In this document: positions 55,475 to 64,000 of the stretch, piece after piece | Layout: each line of letters begins with the position of its first letter | How positions within the stretch are numbered: position 1 is the stretch's first letter | Assembly: GCA_947487205.1 (NCBI GenBank) | Contig: CANKVU010000001.1 | Coordinates: forward strand, 419,156-483,155 | Direction: 5' to 3' | DNA: 64,000 bases | Origin: an uncultured Paracoccaceae bacterium | Lineage (GTDB): Bacteria; Pseudomonadota; Alphaproteobacteria; Rhodobacterales; Rhodobacteraceae | The notes under the pieces: model-generated | What the model saw: only the letters and a program-made list of their open reading frames with translations | What the model was told of the DNA's origin: nothing | The model's database searches: none | Translations under genes and position numbers: made by a program

Positions 55475-56395
55475 TCAGACGCCGTCGAACCAACGTCCGT
55501 CGATGCGGACGCGCTCGACCATCTCGGTGGCGACGCCGAGGCCGTTCTCCTTCAGGAGGTCGCAGAGGCGGTCGCCGTCGATGAGGTCGATCGCGATGGC
55601 CCCGTCCCGGGTCGCCTCGTCGGTCGCGGCGGGGGTGTAATGGCCCGTGGTGATGAAGAGCCCCTTGTCCGCCCGGCCCTGGAGGGCCCCGCGGAAGTCG
55701 CGGATCTCCTTCGCACCGACCCCGCCCTTCCAGCGCTTGCACTGGAAATAGACCTGGAACGAGACGAGGTTCACCCGCAGGACGCCCAGCCCGTCGATGC
55801 CGCCGTCGCCCGTCTTGCCGCGCACCTCGACCCTGGTGAAGCCGGCCTCGCGCAGGAGGCGCTGCGACAGGCGCTCGAAGGCATCGGGAGGCATGGCGCC
55901 CACGACGGACAGGAGCGCGGTCTTCCAGTCCTCCTCGCCGGCCGGGCCGGCATCGGCCGCCTCGATGACGACATCGACGCCGCCCGGGGCCTGCGCGACC
56001 GCCTCCTTGGCCTTGCGCTTCCGGCGCGCCTTCTCGCGCTCCTCGGCCTGGACTGTCTCGACGATGGCGGCGACGGGGGCGCGGTCATGGATCGCGCTCC
56101 CGGCCTCGGTGATCGCCCAGACGCCGCGCGCGGAATTCTCGACGGCGCCGCCGCGCCGCAAGTAGGTGCGCGCCCAGGAGAGGTAGTAGTTCACCTTCAG
56201 CCGCTGTTCGTTGTTGGGCATCGAGATCGACTGTTCGGCCTCCGGGAGGCCCTCCATCTCGATCACCGTCTCGTCGATTTCCTGGATGCTTCCCGACCCG
56301 CCCAGATGCCGAAGCGCCGCGAGGGTGGCGAGCATCATGCCCGGCAGGTCCGGCAGGCCCTGGGGCTCGATCACGAAGCGGCGGTCAGACGGCAT
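55475..56395 (-). CDS. mrr: Mrr-type restriction endonuclease
   Basis: The 306-residue protein has an N-terminal winged-helix region (Mrr_N, about residues 10-100) and an Mrr-catalytic domain (about 155-290) with the PD-(D/E)XK residues in GKTGDGGIDGLG and VYFQCKRWKG, plus GLFITTGHYTPAATDEA. Mrr enzymes cut methylated DNA (type IV) or act with modification systems. It overlaps the MmeI-like remnant by 11 bases. Intact and perhaps harmful without cognate restraint, so it is interesting that it survives. Confidence 0.9.
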   Translation of the reverse strand: MPSDRRFVIEPQGLPDLPGMMLATLAALRHLGGSGSIQEIDETVIEMEGLPEAEQSISMPNNEQRLKVNYYLSWARTYLRRGGAVENSARGVWAITEAGSAIHDRAPVAAIVETVQAEEREKARRKRKAKEAVAQAPGGVDVVIEAADAGPAGEEDWKTALLSVVGAMPPDAFERLSQRLLREAGFTRVEVRGKTGDGGIDGLGVLRVNLVSFQVYFQCKRWKGGVGAKEIRDFRGALQGRADKGLFITTGHYTPAATDEATRDGAIAIDLIDGDRLCDLLKENGLGVATEMVERVRIDGRWFDGV

Positions 56396-57062
56396 AGCGG
56401 CCCTCCCCGGTCATCTCCGCCATGCCGAGGCCGGCGAGCGTCGCCGGCAGCGGCTCGACGTTCGTGGCGCGACCACGGGCGAAGGGGCGGGCGACGGTCT
56501 CGGCATCGGCCCCGCCCAGTTCCTCCGGCGTGATCCGGCAGCGGTCGCCGTCCGGGACCTGGGTGTGGCCCCGGCCCCGGAAGTCGGCATGGACATCCAC
56601 GACGTTCCCGACATCGACGATCGGCAGGAATGGCGGCCAGCCATCCTCCTTCGAGACCGCCCGCGCAGAGCCGTCCGCCTGATCGCGGGTGCGCAGCATC
56701 GTGTCCTCGCCCCCCCGCGGGCCGCGGCGGCCATGGCCCAACCGGCCCTGCGGCGCCTCCTCGTGCGAAAGGTGGCTCCTCTGCTCTGAGTCCGCCTCGG
56801 AGCCGGCGCCCCGCTTGGCCTCCGTGATGAAGCACTGGCGTCGGCAGGGATCTATCCGACGGTTTCTGCGGGCGCCGGTATGGGTCTCGGTGAGCGGGCG
56901 TTCGAACCGGTCCTCGTCGGTCTGACCGTCGCTCTGGGCGGGCTTCGGACGATCGACCGCGCGCATGTCGCAGAGCTCGGAGGCGAAGGTCTGGAAATTG
57001 GCGCGCTCGCTCCCGCCGGAGGCGCGCCACCGCGCGATGAACTCGTCGACCTGCAAGACCAC
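56385..57062 (-). pseudogene. MmeI-like (type IIL) restriction-modification protein, collapsed
   Basis: The N-terminal ~170 residues resemble the nuclease region of large class I DNA methyltransferase/endonuclease fusions: VDEFIARWRASGGSERANFQ, ERPLTETHTGARRNRRID, and the exact D-X9-EXK motif (RIDPCRRQCFITEAK) of MmeI. LRTRDQADGSARAVSKEDGWPPF and VVDVHADF follow. Then the text jumps to a C-terminal tail (VEPLPATLAGLGMAEMTGEG). The methyltransferase core and target-recognition domain, several hundred residues, are missing, though the frame stays open. Start GTG 57,062. No methylation can be expected. Confidence 0.82.
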
Positions 57063-57629
57063 TCTCCCTCGTTGATGGCACAGTGCATGCAAGGGAGCGA
57101 GGCGACAACACCTTCTCATGTGCAATCAATGCGGGAGTAGCCGTCGCAACGTTCGTCCCACCCGTTGGCCTTGTCGCGCGACGGCCAAGCGAGGGATTCA
57201 TCCGGTGAATCCAGCGTGGGAGCCGGGCTTCCTGAGCCGGCCCGCCCCGCCGAGCGACAAGACCGGGAGTTGGCCGGCCTGCAACGACGCACCGGAGCAG
57301 CGGGGCTCGCTGACGCGCCGGCGCGGTAGGTTTGATCGCTCAGGACGCAGACGGCGTTCCATCCCGACCGATGGCGCGCCGCCGTCGCCACGGTGGACGC
57401 TTGGGGCTTCACGGCGGCGGTGCGGCGAGCGGACGTGCTGCAATCCACGCCGAGCGCGCGCATCCCGAAGCCGGAGGCGCTCGCCGGTCAGCCGCTCCTG
57501 CCGCGCTTGGGCCCACCGGGTCGTTCCGGCAGCCGCCGGACACTGGCGGGCGGCGCAGGCCTACCGGATCCTGGGATCGTGCGACCAGGCCCGGGGCGAT
57601 CTGGCGAGTACGGACCTCCCCGGCCGGGT
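57063..57629. other. Non-genic stretch, nothing recognised
   Basis: About 570 bases of GC-rich DNA with short open frames of biased composition on both strands. On the minus strand the ending PSRDKANGWDERCDGYSRIDCT-like tail (57,116-57,190) looks protein-like but could not be named. It lies upstream of the MmeI-like relic and may include its promoter. Confidence 0.3.
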
Positions 57630-58020
57630 CCGGAACGGCATTCCGGGATCAGGTCGCCGATGTGCTTCGGGAGTATCGCCGGAAATGTCCGGGCGTGGAA
57701 CTCGCCGTCTCATGGGCCGTCTCGGTCGAGCGCGCGGAACGGGTTCAGACCCGGGACCTTGGTCGTGACGCGTCGACCGAATGTCCCGGGCGGGGAGGTC
57801 CTGAGGCGAGCGGCCATGCGGTGGGTTTGGGCCCCCGATTTCACGCCGGACGCGGGCAACGAATGCCCCCTCTCCGCTTATCCCGAGGATAGCTGTCCCG
57901 TCCGGACCGCCATGACATCGGCACTGACCGCAGCCGGCATGCCGTGGCCGATCACCTTCACCAGCCCCGGCCTGACCGGTCAGATCATCGTGGTGGGGGC
58001 CGGCCTCGCCATCACGCGGC
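57630..58020 (+). pseudogene. Second LysR-family regulator fragment
   Basis: Pieces of a LysR effector domain lie in two frames: QVADVLREYRRKCPGVELAV, then after a shift near 57,750 VVTRRPNVPGGEVLRRAAM, WVWAPDFTPDAGNECPLSAY and PWPITFTSPGLTGQIIVVGA. The HTH domain is absent and the protein ends early at about 58,020. This is a regulator relic. Confidence 0.7.
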
Positions 58021-58169
58021 GTTGTCGGGGGCACTGGCGGAAGAGGACCACGAAGGAACGAGATCGGAGATTTCGGCCCGGCCGTTCGAGGTTCGAAACG
58101 AAATCTCCCTGAGTATTCACGACAAGGAACATCGGTGTCTGGTACGCGAGCGCGGCCGTCCGGCGGACC

Positions 58170-58768
58170 ACGCCGACGATCACCCTGGCATGGATGAGCG
58201 CCGCCTTCTACCGGGCCTGGTGGATCTCCTGGTCGCCCGTCATGGGCATGTTCATCGCGCGCGTCAGCCGCGGCCGGACGGTGCGCGAGTTCATCACCTG
58301 CGTGATCCCGATCCCGACCGACGTCTCGATGGTCTGGATGGCGGCCTTCGGCGGCACCGCGATCAGCCAGGTCGTCGCGCAGGGGACGGATTCCCGCGTC
58401 CACGGGAACGTCATCGCCAATTGCAACGACGCCATCGCGATGTTCGCTATGCTGGCGAACTGCCCTTCACGCGCGTCGTGTCGAGGATCGGCATCATGCT
58501 CGTGCTGGTCTTCCTCGTCACCTCGTCGGATTCCGGCTCGCTCGTGATCGACGCGATCACCGCCGGCGGCAAGACCGAGGCGCCCACGGCGCAGCAAGTG
58601 TCCTGGGCCACGACCGGGGGCCGGGTCGCGATTGTCCTGCTGATCGGCCGCGGGATGACCGGGCTTCAGGCGATGGTGAGCACCTCGGGCATCTTCGTCA
58701 CCGCGATCCTGCCGTTCCTCTGCCGGTCGATCCGGGAGGGCCTGCGGACCGAGCCTTCGTCAGGATAA
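58170..58768 (+). pseudogene. BCCT-family betaine/choline/carnitine transporter, broken
   Basis: Two frames give the C-terminal half of a BCCT transporter: [35 protein letters not shown] and [14 protein letters not shown]; after a shift near 58,460 [20 protein letters not shown] and [20 protein letters not shown]. The Trp-rich segment 8 motif and SDSGS are BCCT hallmarks. The N-terminal seven helices are missing. It lies beside betaine catabolic genes, so it probably once imported their substrate. Confidence 0.85.
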
Positions 58769-59707
58769 CGAGCCGCCCTCGGACAGATCCCGGACGGCCG
58801 CGCCATCGGCCGCGACGCCGGTCCGGTCCCCGGACGGCGTCGCGATCCAGTCCGCGAAGACCCGGGCGTTCGGGGACGCGCGGGGGTGGATCCGCAGGTA
58901 GAAGACATGCGGCGAGACGACCTCTTGGGGGCAGAGGCGGACGAGGCTGCCCTGCTCCAGAAGCGATCCGATCAACGTCTTCCATCCCAGCACCGCCCCG
59001 ACGCCGTCCTGCGCCAGTTGCAGCGCGATCATGAAGTTGTTGACGGTGAAGCGCTTCCCCGTCGGCGCGCCGGCCCCGAACGTGGCGAGCCAGTCCGTCC
59101 AGCCCGTCCATTCCCGCCGGTCCGACGCCATGTGGATCAGGGGCGCGCGGGTGAGATCGGCGATCCCGCGCATGTCGTGGGTCCGGGCATAGGCCGTGGA
59201 TCCGACCGCGACGATACCGTCCCGGAACAGGGGGCGGCAATCCTCGCCGTCGCCGGGAACGTCCCCGTAATGGATGCTGAGATCCACGCGGGGTTCCGTC
59301 GGGTCGATGTCGCTGACGATCTGCGAGACGACGATGTCGGGGTGGGCGAGCCAGAAGGCGGAGATCTGCGGCGTCAGCCAGAAGGCGCTGACCGCGGTGG
59401 TGGCATGGACGACGACCTCCTCGCCGTCCGGCCGGCCGCGGATCTCGCGGACGGCGCCGGATATGCCGGTGAAGCCGCGCTGGAGCGCCACGAAGAGATA
59501 GGCCCCCGCCTCGGTCAGCTCGACGCCGCGATGCTGGCGCCGGAAGAGCGGCTGGGCCAGGTCGAGCTCCAGCGCCTTGACCTGATGGCTGATCGCCGCG
59601 GGCGTCACGTTGAGCTCGCGGGCGGCGGACTTGAAGCTGTTGTGCCGCGCCGCCGCCTCGAAACACGCGAGCGATGTCAGGGAGGGAAGGGAATAGGGCC
59701 GGGACAT
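58760..59707 (-). CDS. LysR-family regulator, GcvA type
   Basis: The 315-residue regulator starts with SRPYSLPSLTSLACFEAAAR and has an intact HTH (HNSFKSAARELNVTPAAISHQVKALE) and effector domain. It matches the GcvA subgroup. It is divergent from the Rieske monooxygenase operon, with 145 bases between, so it probably controls betaine catabolism. A CTAAT-containing dyad is in the gap. The start at 59,707 is preferred because homology begins at residue 3. Confidence 0.9.
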   Translation of the reverse strand: MSRPYSLPSLTSLACFEAAARHNSFKSAARELNVTPAAISHQVKALELDLAQPLFRRQHRGVELTEAGAYLFVALQRGFTGISGAVREIRGRPDGEEVVVHATTAVSAFWLTPQISAFWLAHPDIVVSQIVSDIDPTEPRVDLSIHYGDVPGDGEDCRPLFRDGIVAVGSTAYARTHDMRGIADLTRAPLIHMASDRREWTGWTDWLATFGAGAPTGKRFTVNNFMIALQLAQDGVGAVLGWKTLIGSLLEQGSLVRLCPQEVVSPHVFYLRIHPRASPNARVFADWIATPSGDRTGVAADGAAVRDLSEGGSLS

Positions 59708-59747
59708 GTGTCGCGTTCGACCTCCAGGTTGCCGCAAACCGGACGAG

Positions 59748-59761
59748 TTAGAATAACTAAT
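59748..59761. promoter_or_regulatory. Candidate LysR/GcvA operator
   Basis: TTAG-N5-CTAA with a further T gives CTAAT at 59,757-59,761. CTAAT is the core described for GcvA sites, and T-N11-A spacing also fits LysR boxes. It is the only AT-rich patch in the gap between regulator and operon. Confidence 0.45.
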
Positions 59762-59771
59762 TCGAGGGTGA

Positions 59772-61082
<1,311 letters not shown>

Positions 61083-61087
61083 GCGGC

Positions 61088-62155
61088 ATGAACGCCTACA
61101 ATCAGCCCACCCTCGCCTTCTGGAGCGACAGCGAGCCCCTGGAATGCGTCTCGCGCCTGCCCGAGGCGCCGAACGTGGTGACCTTCACCTTCCAGGCCCC
61201 CTCGGGCGCGCTCTTCAACCACAAGCCCGGACAGTTCGTCACGCTCGAATTGCCGGTCCCGGGCGGACCGCTGCACCGGACCTACACGATCTCCTCCTCG
61301 CCCTCGCGGCCGACCTCGCTGACGATCACCGTCAAGGCGCAGAACGCCTCTCTCGGCACGCGCTGGATGCTCGACACGCTCCGGCCGGGCATGCGGCTCA
61401 AGGCGACCGGACCGGCGGGCGGCTTTTCCTATGTCGATCACCCGTCACGGAAATACCTCTTCATCTCGGCGGGCTCCGGCATCACGCCGATGATGTCGAT
61501 GACGACGCACATGTACGATGCCGGCCGCGATCCCGACATCGTCTTCGTCAACTGCGCCCGCCGCCCGTCCGAGATCGTCTTTCGCGAGCGGCTGGAGCAC
61601 ATGGCCGCCCGCATCATCGGGATCGAGCTTGCCTGGGTGGTGGAGGGCACCGATCCCTACCAGCCCTGGACGGGGTTCCGGGGGACCCTGAACCAGCTGA
61701 TCCTGGGCCTCGTCGCCCCGGATTACCTGGAGCGGGAGGTGTTCTGCTGCGGACCGGAGCCGTTCATGCAGGCCGTGCGGGACGCGCTCTACGGCCTCGG
61801 CTACGACATGGACCGCTACCACCAGGAAAGCTTCCACGCCCCCCTGCCCGATACCGGTGCGATCCCCGAGGACGTGACCCTGCACGAGGAGGAGACCGCC
61901 GAGGTGGAGTTCGCCGCGTCCGGCAAATCGGTGAAGGTGTCGCAGACGGAGACGCTGCTGGCCGCGGCGCGGTCGGCGGGCGCCCTGATCCCCTCGGGCT
62001 GCACCTTCGGGGTCTGCGGCACCTGCAAGGTCCGCAAGACCGCCGGGGAGGTGCACATGGTCCATAACGGCGGCATCACCGAGGAGGACATCGCCGACGG
62101 CTACGTCCTCGCCTGCTGCACGAACCCGATCGGAAAGGTGACACTCGATGCCTGA
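61088..62155 (+). CDS. gbcB: Oxygenase reductase (FAD/NAD(P) plus [2Fe-2S]; GbcB-like)
   Basis: The 355-residue reductase has an FAD domain (HKPGQFVTLELPVPGGPLHRTYTIS, about residues 45-75), an NAD(P) domain (FISAGSGITPMMSM near 125; FCCGPEPFMQAV near 220), and a plant-type ferredoxin domain with C-X4-C-X2-C (SGCTFGVCGTCKV, near 305) and a last Cys in LACCTNP. It supplies electrons to the Rieske oxygenase. The next gene starts inside its end. Confidence 0.93.
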   Translation: MNAYNQPTLAFWSDSEPLECVSRLPEAPNVVTFTFQAPSGALFNHKPGQFVTLELPVPGGPLHRTYTISSSPSRPTSLTITVKAQNASLGTRWMLDTLRPGMRLKATGPAGGFSYVDHPSRKYLFISAGSGITPMMSMTTHMYDAGRDPDIVFVNCARRPSEIVFRERLEHMAARIIGIELAWVVEGTDPYQPWTGFRGTLNQLILGLVAPDYLEREVFCCGPEPFMQAVRDALYGLGYDMDRYHQESFHAPLPDTGAIPEDVTLHEEETAEVEFAASGKSVKVSQTETLLAAARSAGALIPSGCTFGVCGTCKVRKTAGEVHMVHNGGITEEDIADGYVLACCTNPIGKVTLDA

Positions 62156-64000
62156 CGGAACCGGACGCCCCTCGACCGATCCGCTGCTGCAGCCCTACCG
62201 GCTGCGGCATCTGACGCTGAAGAACCGGCTGATGATCTCGGCCCACGAGCCCGCCTATCCCGAGGACGGGATGCCCAAGGAGCGCTACCGCGCCTACCAC
62301 GTCGAGCGCGCCCGGGCCGGGATCGGCCTGACCATGACCGCCGGATCGGCCAGCGTGTCGCGCGACAGCCCGCCGGTCTTCAACAACATCCTCGCCTGGA
62401 AGGACGAGGTGGTCGGATGGATGCGGGATCTGACCGACGAATGCCACGAGCATGGCTCCGCGGTGATGATCCAGCTCACCCATCTCGGGCGGCGCACGCG
62501 CTGGGACAAGGGCGACTGGCTGCCCGTCGTCTCGCCGGGTCACGAGCGCGAACCCTCCCACAAGGCGTTCCCGAAGAAGGCCGAGGGCTGGGACATCGCG
62601 CGGCTGATCCACGACTATGCCGCCGCCGCCCAGCGCATGCAGGACGCCGGGCTCGACGGGATCGAGCTGCAGGCCTACGGCCACCTGATGGACCAGTTCT
62701 GGTCGCCGCTGACCAACGCCCTCGACGGGCCCTATGGCGGCCCCTCCCTCGACAACCGCCTGCGCTTCACCTTCGAGGTGCTGGGCGCGATCCGGGAGGC
62801 CTGCGGGCCGGACTTCATCGTCGGCGTGCGCTATACCGGCGACGAGGAGCTGGCCGGTGGCCTGACCAACGCCGACGGGCTGGAGATATCGCGGCGGCTG
62901 AAGGATAGCGGCCTCGTCGATTTCCTGAACGTGGTGAAGGGGCATATCGACACCGATGCCGGCCTGACGGACGTGATCCCCGTGCAGGGCATGCGCTCCG
63001 CCCCGCATCTCGACTTCGCCGGCGAGATCCGCGCCGCGACCGCGTTCCCCACCTTCCATGCCGCCAAGATCCAGGACGTGGCGACCGCCCGCCATGCCAT
63101 CGCGAGCGGCAAGCTCGACATCGTCGGCATGACCCGCGCCCACATGGCCGATCCCCATATCGTGGCCAAGATCCTGCGCGGCGAGGAGGAGCGCATCCGC
63201 CCCTGCGTCGGGGCGAATTACTGCCTCGACCGGATCTACCAGGGCGGCATGGCGCTCTGCGTCCACAATCCCTCCACGGGGCGGGAGCTGGAACAGCCGC
63301 ACGCGATCGCGCGGGCCGAGCGTCCGGGCAGGGTCGTGATCGTCGGTGCGGGTCCCGCCGGCCTGGAGGCGGCCCGCGTCGCGTCCCTGCGCGGCCACGA
63401 GGTGATCCTCCACGAGGCGGCGAGCGATCCCGGCGGTCAGGTCCGCCTGACCGCCCGCACCGAGCGGCGCCGCGAGATGATGCAGATCGTCGACTGGCGC
63501 GTGGCGGAATGCGAGCGCCAGGGCGTCGGCTTCCGCTACAACAGCTTCGTCGACGGGGCGGACGTGTTGGCCCACGCCCCCGACGCGGTGATCGTGGCGA
63601 CCGGCGGCCTGCCCCACGTGGAGGTCCTGTCGGAGGGCTGCGACCTCGTCGTCTCGGCCTGGGACATCCTGTCGGGCGACGTGGCCCCGGGCGAGAACGT
63701 CCTGATCTACGACGACGCGGGCGACTACCCCGCCCTGCAGGCGGCCGAGAAGATCGCCGCCACCGGCGCCCGGGTGGAGCTCGTCACCCGCGACCGCAAC
63801 ATCGTCCCCGAGGTGATGGCGATGTCGCTGACGCCCTCGCTGAGGATCCTGCAGGCCCATGACGTGACCTTCACCCCCACCTGGCGGGTGGACGCGGTGC
63901 GCCGCGACGGCAACGCGCTCGTGGGTCACGTCCGTCAAGATGGTGGGAATTGGGAGGTGGCCTGGTGTCAAGATCAGGCGGCTTCGGTTGAGATGCTGAG
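62148..64000 (+). CDS. dgcA: DgcA-like NADH:flavin oxidoreductase (Old Yellow Enzyme + FAD domain), end altered
   Basis: The frame codes an OYE-type barrel (PYRLRHLTLKNRLMISAHEP, MIQLTHLGRRTRW) with the Fe-S cysteines near residue 355 (RPCVGANYCLDRI, ALCVHNP) and an FAD/NAD part (VVIVGAGPAGLEAARVASLRG). It matches DgcA/StcD-type dimethylglycine or N-methylproline demethylating enzymes. It overlaps the reductase by 8 bases. Resemblance stops at ALVGHV (about 63,932); the last 23 codons (RQDGGNWEVAWCQDQAASVE) do not fit, and base use changes. The gene would be ~680 residues in full. It may be interrupted. Confidence 0.88.
   Translation, partial: MPDGTGRPSTDPLLQPYRLRHLTLKNRLMISAHEPAYPEDGMPKERYRAYHVERARAGIGLTMTAGSASVSRDSPPVFNNILAWKDEVVGWMRDLTDECHEHGSAVMIQLTHLGRRTRWDKGDWLPVVSPGHEREPSHKAFPKKAEGWDIARLIHDYAAAAQRMQDAGLDGIELQAYGHLMDQFWSPLTNALDGPYGGPSLDNRLRFTFEVLGAIREACGPDFIVGVRYTGDEELAGGLTNADGLEISRRLKDSGLVDFLNVVKGHIDTDAGLTDVIPVQGMRSAPHLDFAGEIRAATAFPTFHAAKIQDVATARHAIASGKLDIVGMTRAHMADPHIVAKILRGEEERIRPCVGANYCLDRIYQGGMALCVHNPSTGRELEQPHAIARAERPGRVVIVGAGPAGLEAARVASLRGHEVILHEAASDPGGQVRLTARTERRREMMQIVDWRVAECERQGVGFRYNSFVDGADVLAHAPDAVIVATGGLPHVEVLSEGCDLVVSAWDILSGDVAPGENVLIYDDAGDYPALQAAEKIAATGARVELVTRDRNIVPEVMAMSLTPSLRILQAHDVTFTPTWRVDAVRRDGNALVGHVRQDGGNWEVAWCQDQAASVEML
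63933..64000. other. Unlike sequence at window edge, possible mobile-element end
   Basis: Within these 68 bases GTCAAGAT occurs twice (63,934 and 63,967), and the composition becomes less GC-rich with no third-position GC bias. This is consistent with the terminal repeats of an inserted element (IS21-like elements have repeated motifs at their ends). The window ends before anything diagnostic. Confidence 0.4.

Overview
The window is GC-rich (about 70 percent), densely packed alphaproteobacterial DNA. An AerR/PpaA-PpsR regulatory pair next to bchF-bchN, DUF4170 and DUF6525 proteins, and a Pyd-type pyrimidine operon point to a Rhodobacteraceae (Roseobacter-type) bacterium with genes for (aerobic) anoxygenic photosynthesis.

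Layout. 1-3.2 kb: the edge of a photosynthesis gene cluster. bchF and bchN run leftward; ppaA and ppsR run rightward. The gap between them holds two perfect TGT-N12-ACA boxes. 3.3-13.3 kb: housekeeping genes (oxidoreductase, alpha/beta hydrolase, mutY, DUF721/DciA, DsbA-like) and a leftward pmbA-cysQ-DUF4170-waaA-lpxK block for lipid A/Kdo synthesis, plus gph. 13.5-23.8 kb: a ten-gene rightward run that joins a complete spermidine-type ABC transporter and a GNAT protein to preT, preA, an N-carbamoyl amidohydrolase and a dihydropyrimidinase (reductive pyrimidine catabolism). 24-25.8 kb: dusA, cueR and tRNA-Arg(CCT).

25.8-58.8 kb: a trace-metal island mixed with decayed genes. It holds a copper block (DUF2946, PCuAC, SCO, PepSY-TM), mostly damaged; a zinc block (zevBA-like pair, znuA, zur, znuCB) that looks intact; a decayed COG0523 GTPase; and a cobalamin riboswitch with an intact btuFCD-type transporter. 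Molybdenum/tungsten genes follow: a MOT1-type transporter, a Mop molbindin, a collapsed FecBCD-type transporter, a ModA-like protein, trmO, and an intact tupBCA with a helix-turn-helix regulator carrying a binding-protein-like domain. Beyond lie a desaturase, a large hydrolase, DUF2254, an Mrr nuclease next to an MmeI-like remnant, and fragments of two LysR regulators, an NmrA-type protein and a BCCT transporter. 58.8-64 kb: a betaine-catabolism block (LysR, Rieske monooxygenase, reductase, DgcA-like flavoprotein) whose last gene loses family resemblance about 70 bases before the window ends.

The first 25 kb has no visible broken gene. The next 33 kb has about a dozen, nearly all with internal deletions or frameshifts and without recognisable transposases. 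Deletion-driven decay after the tRNA is the main structural theme.
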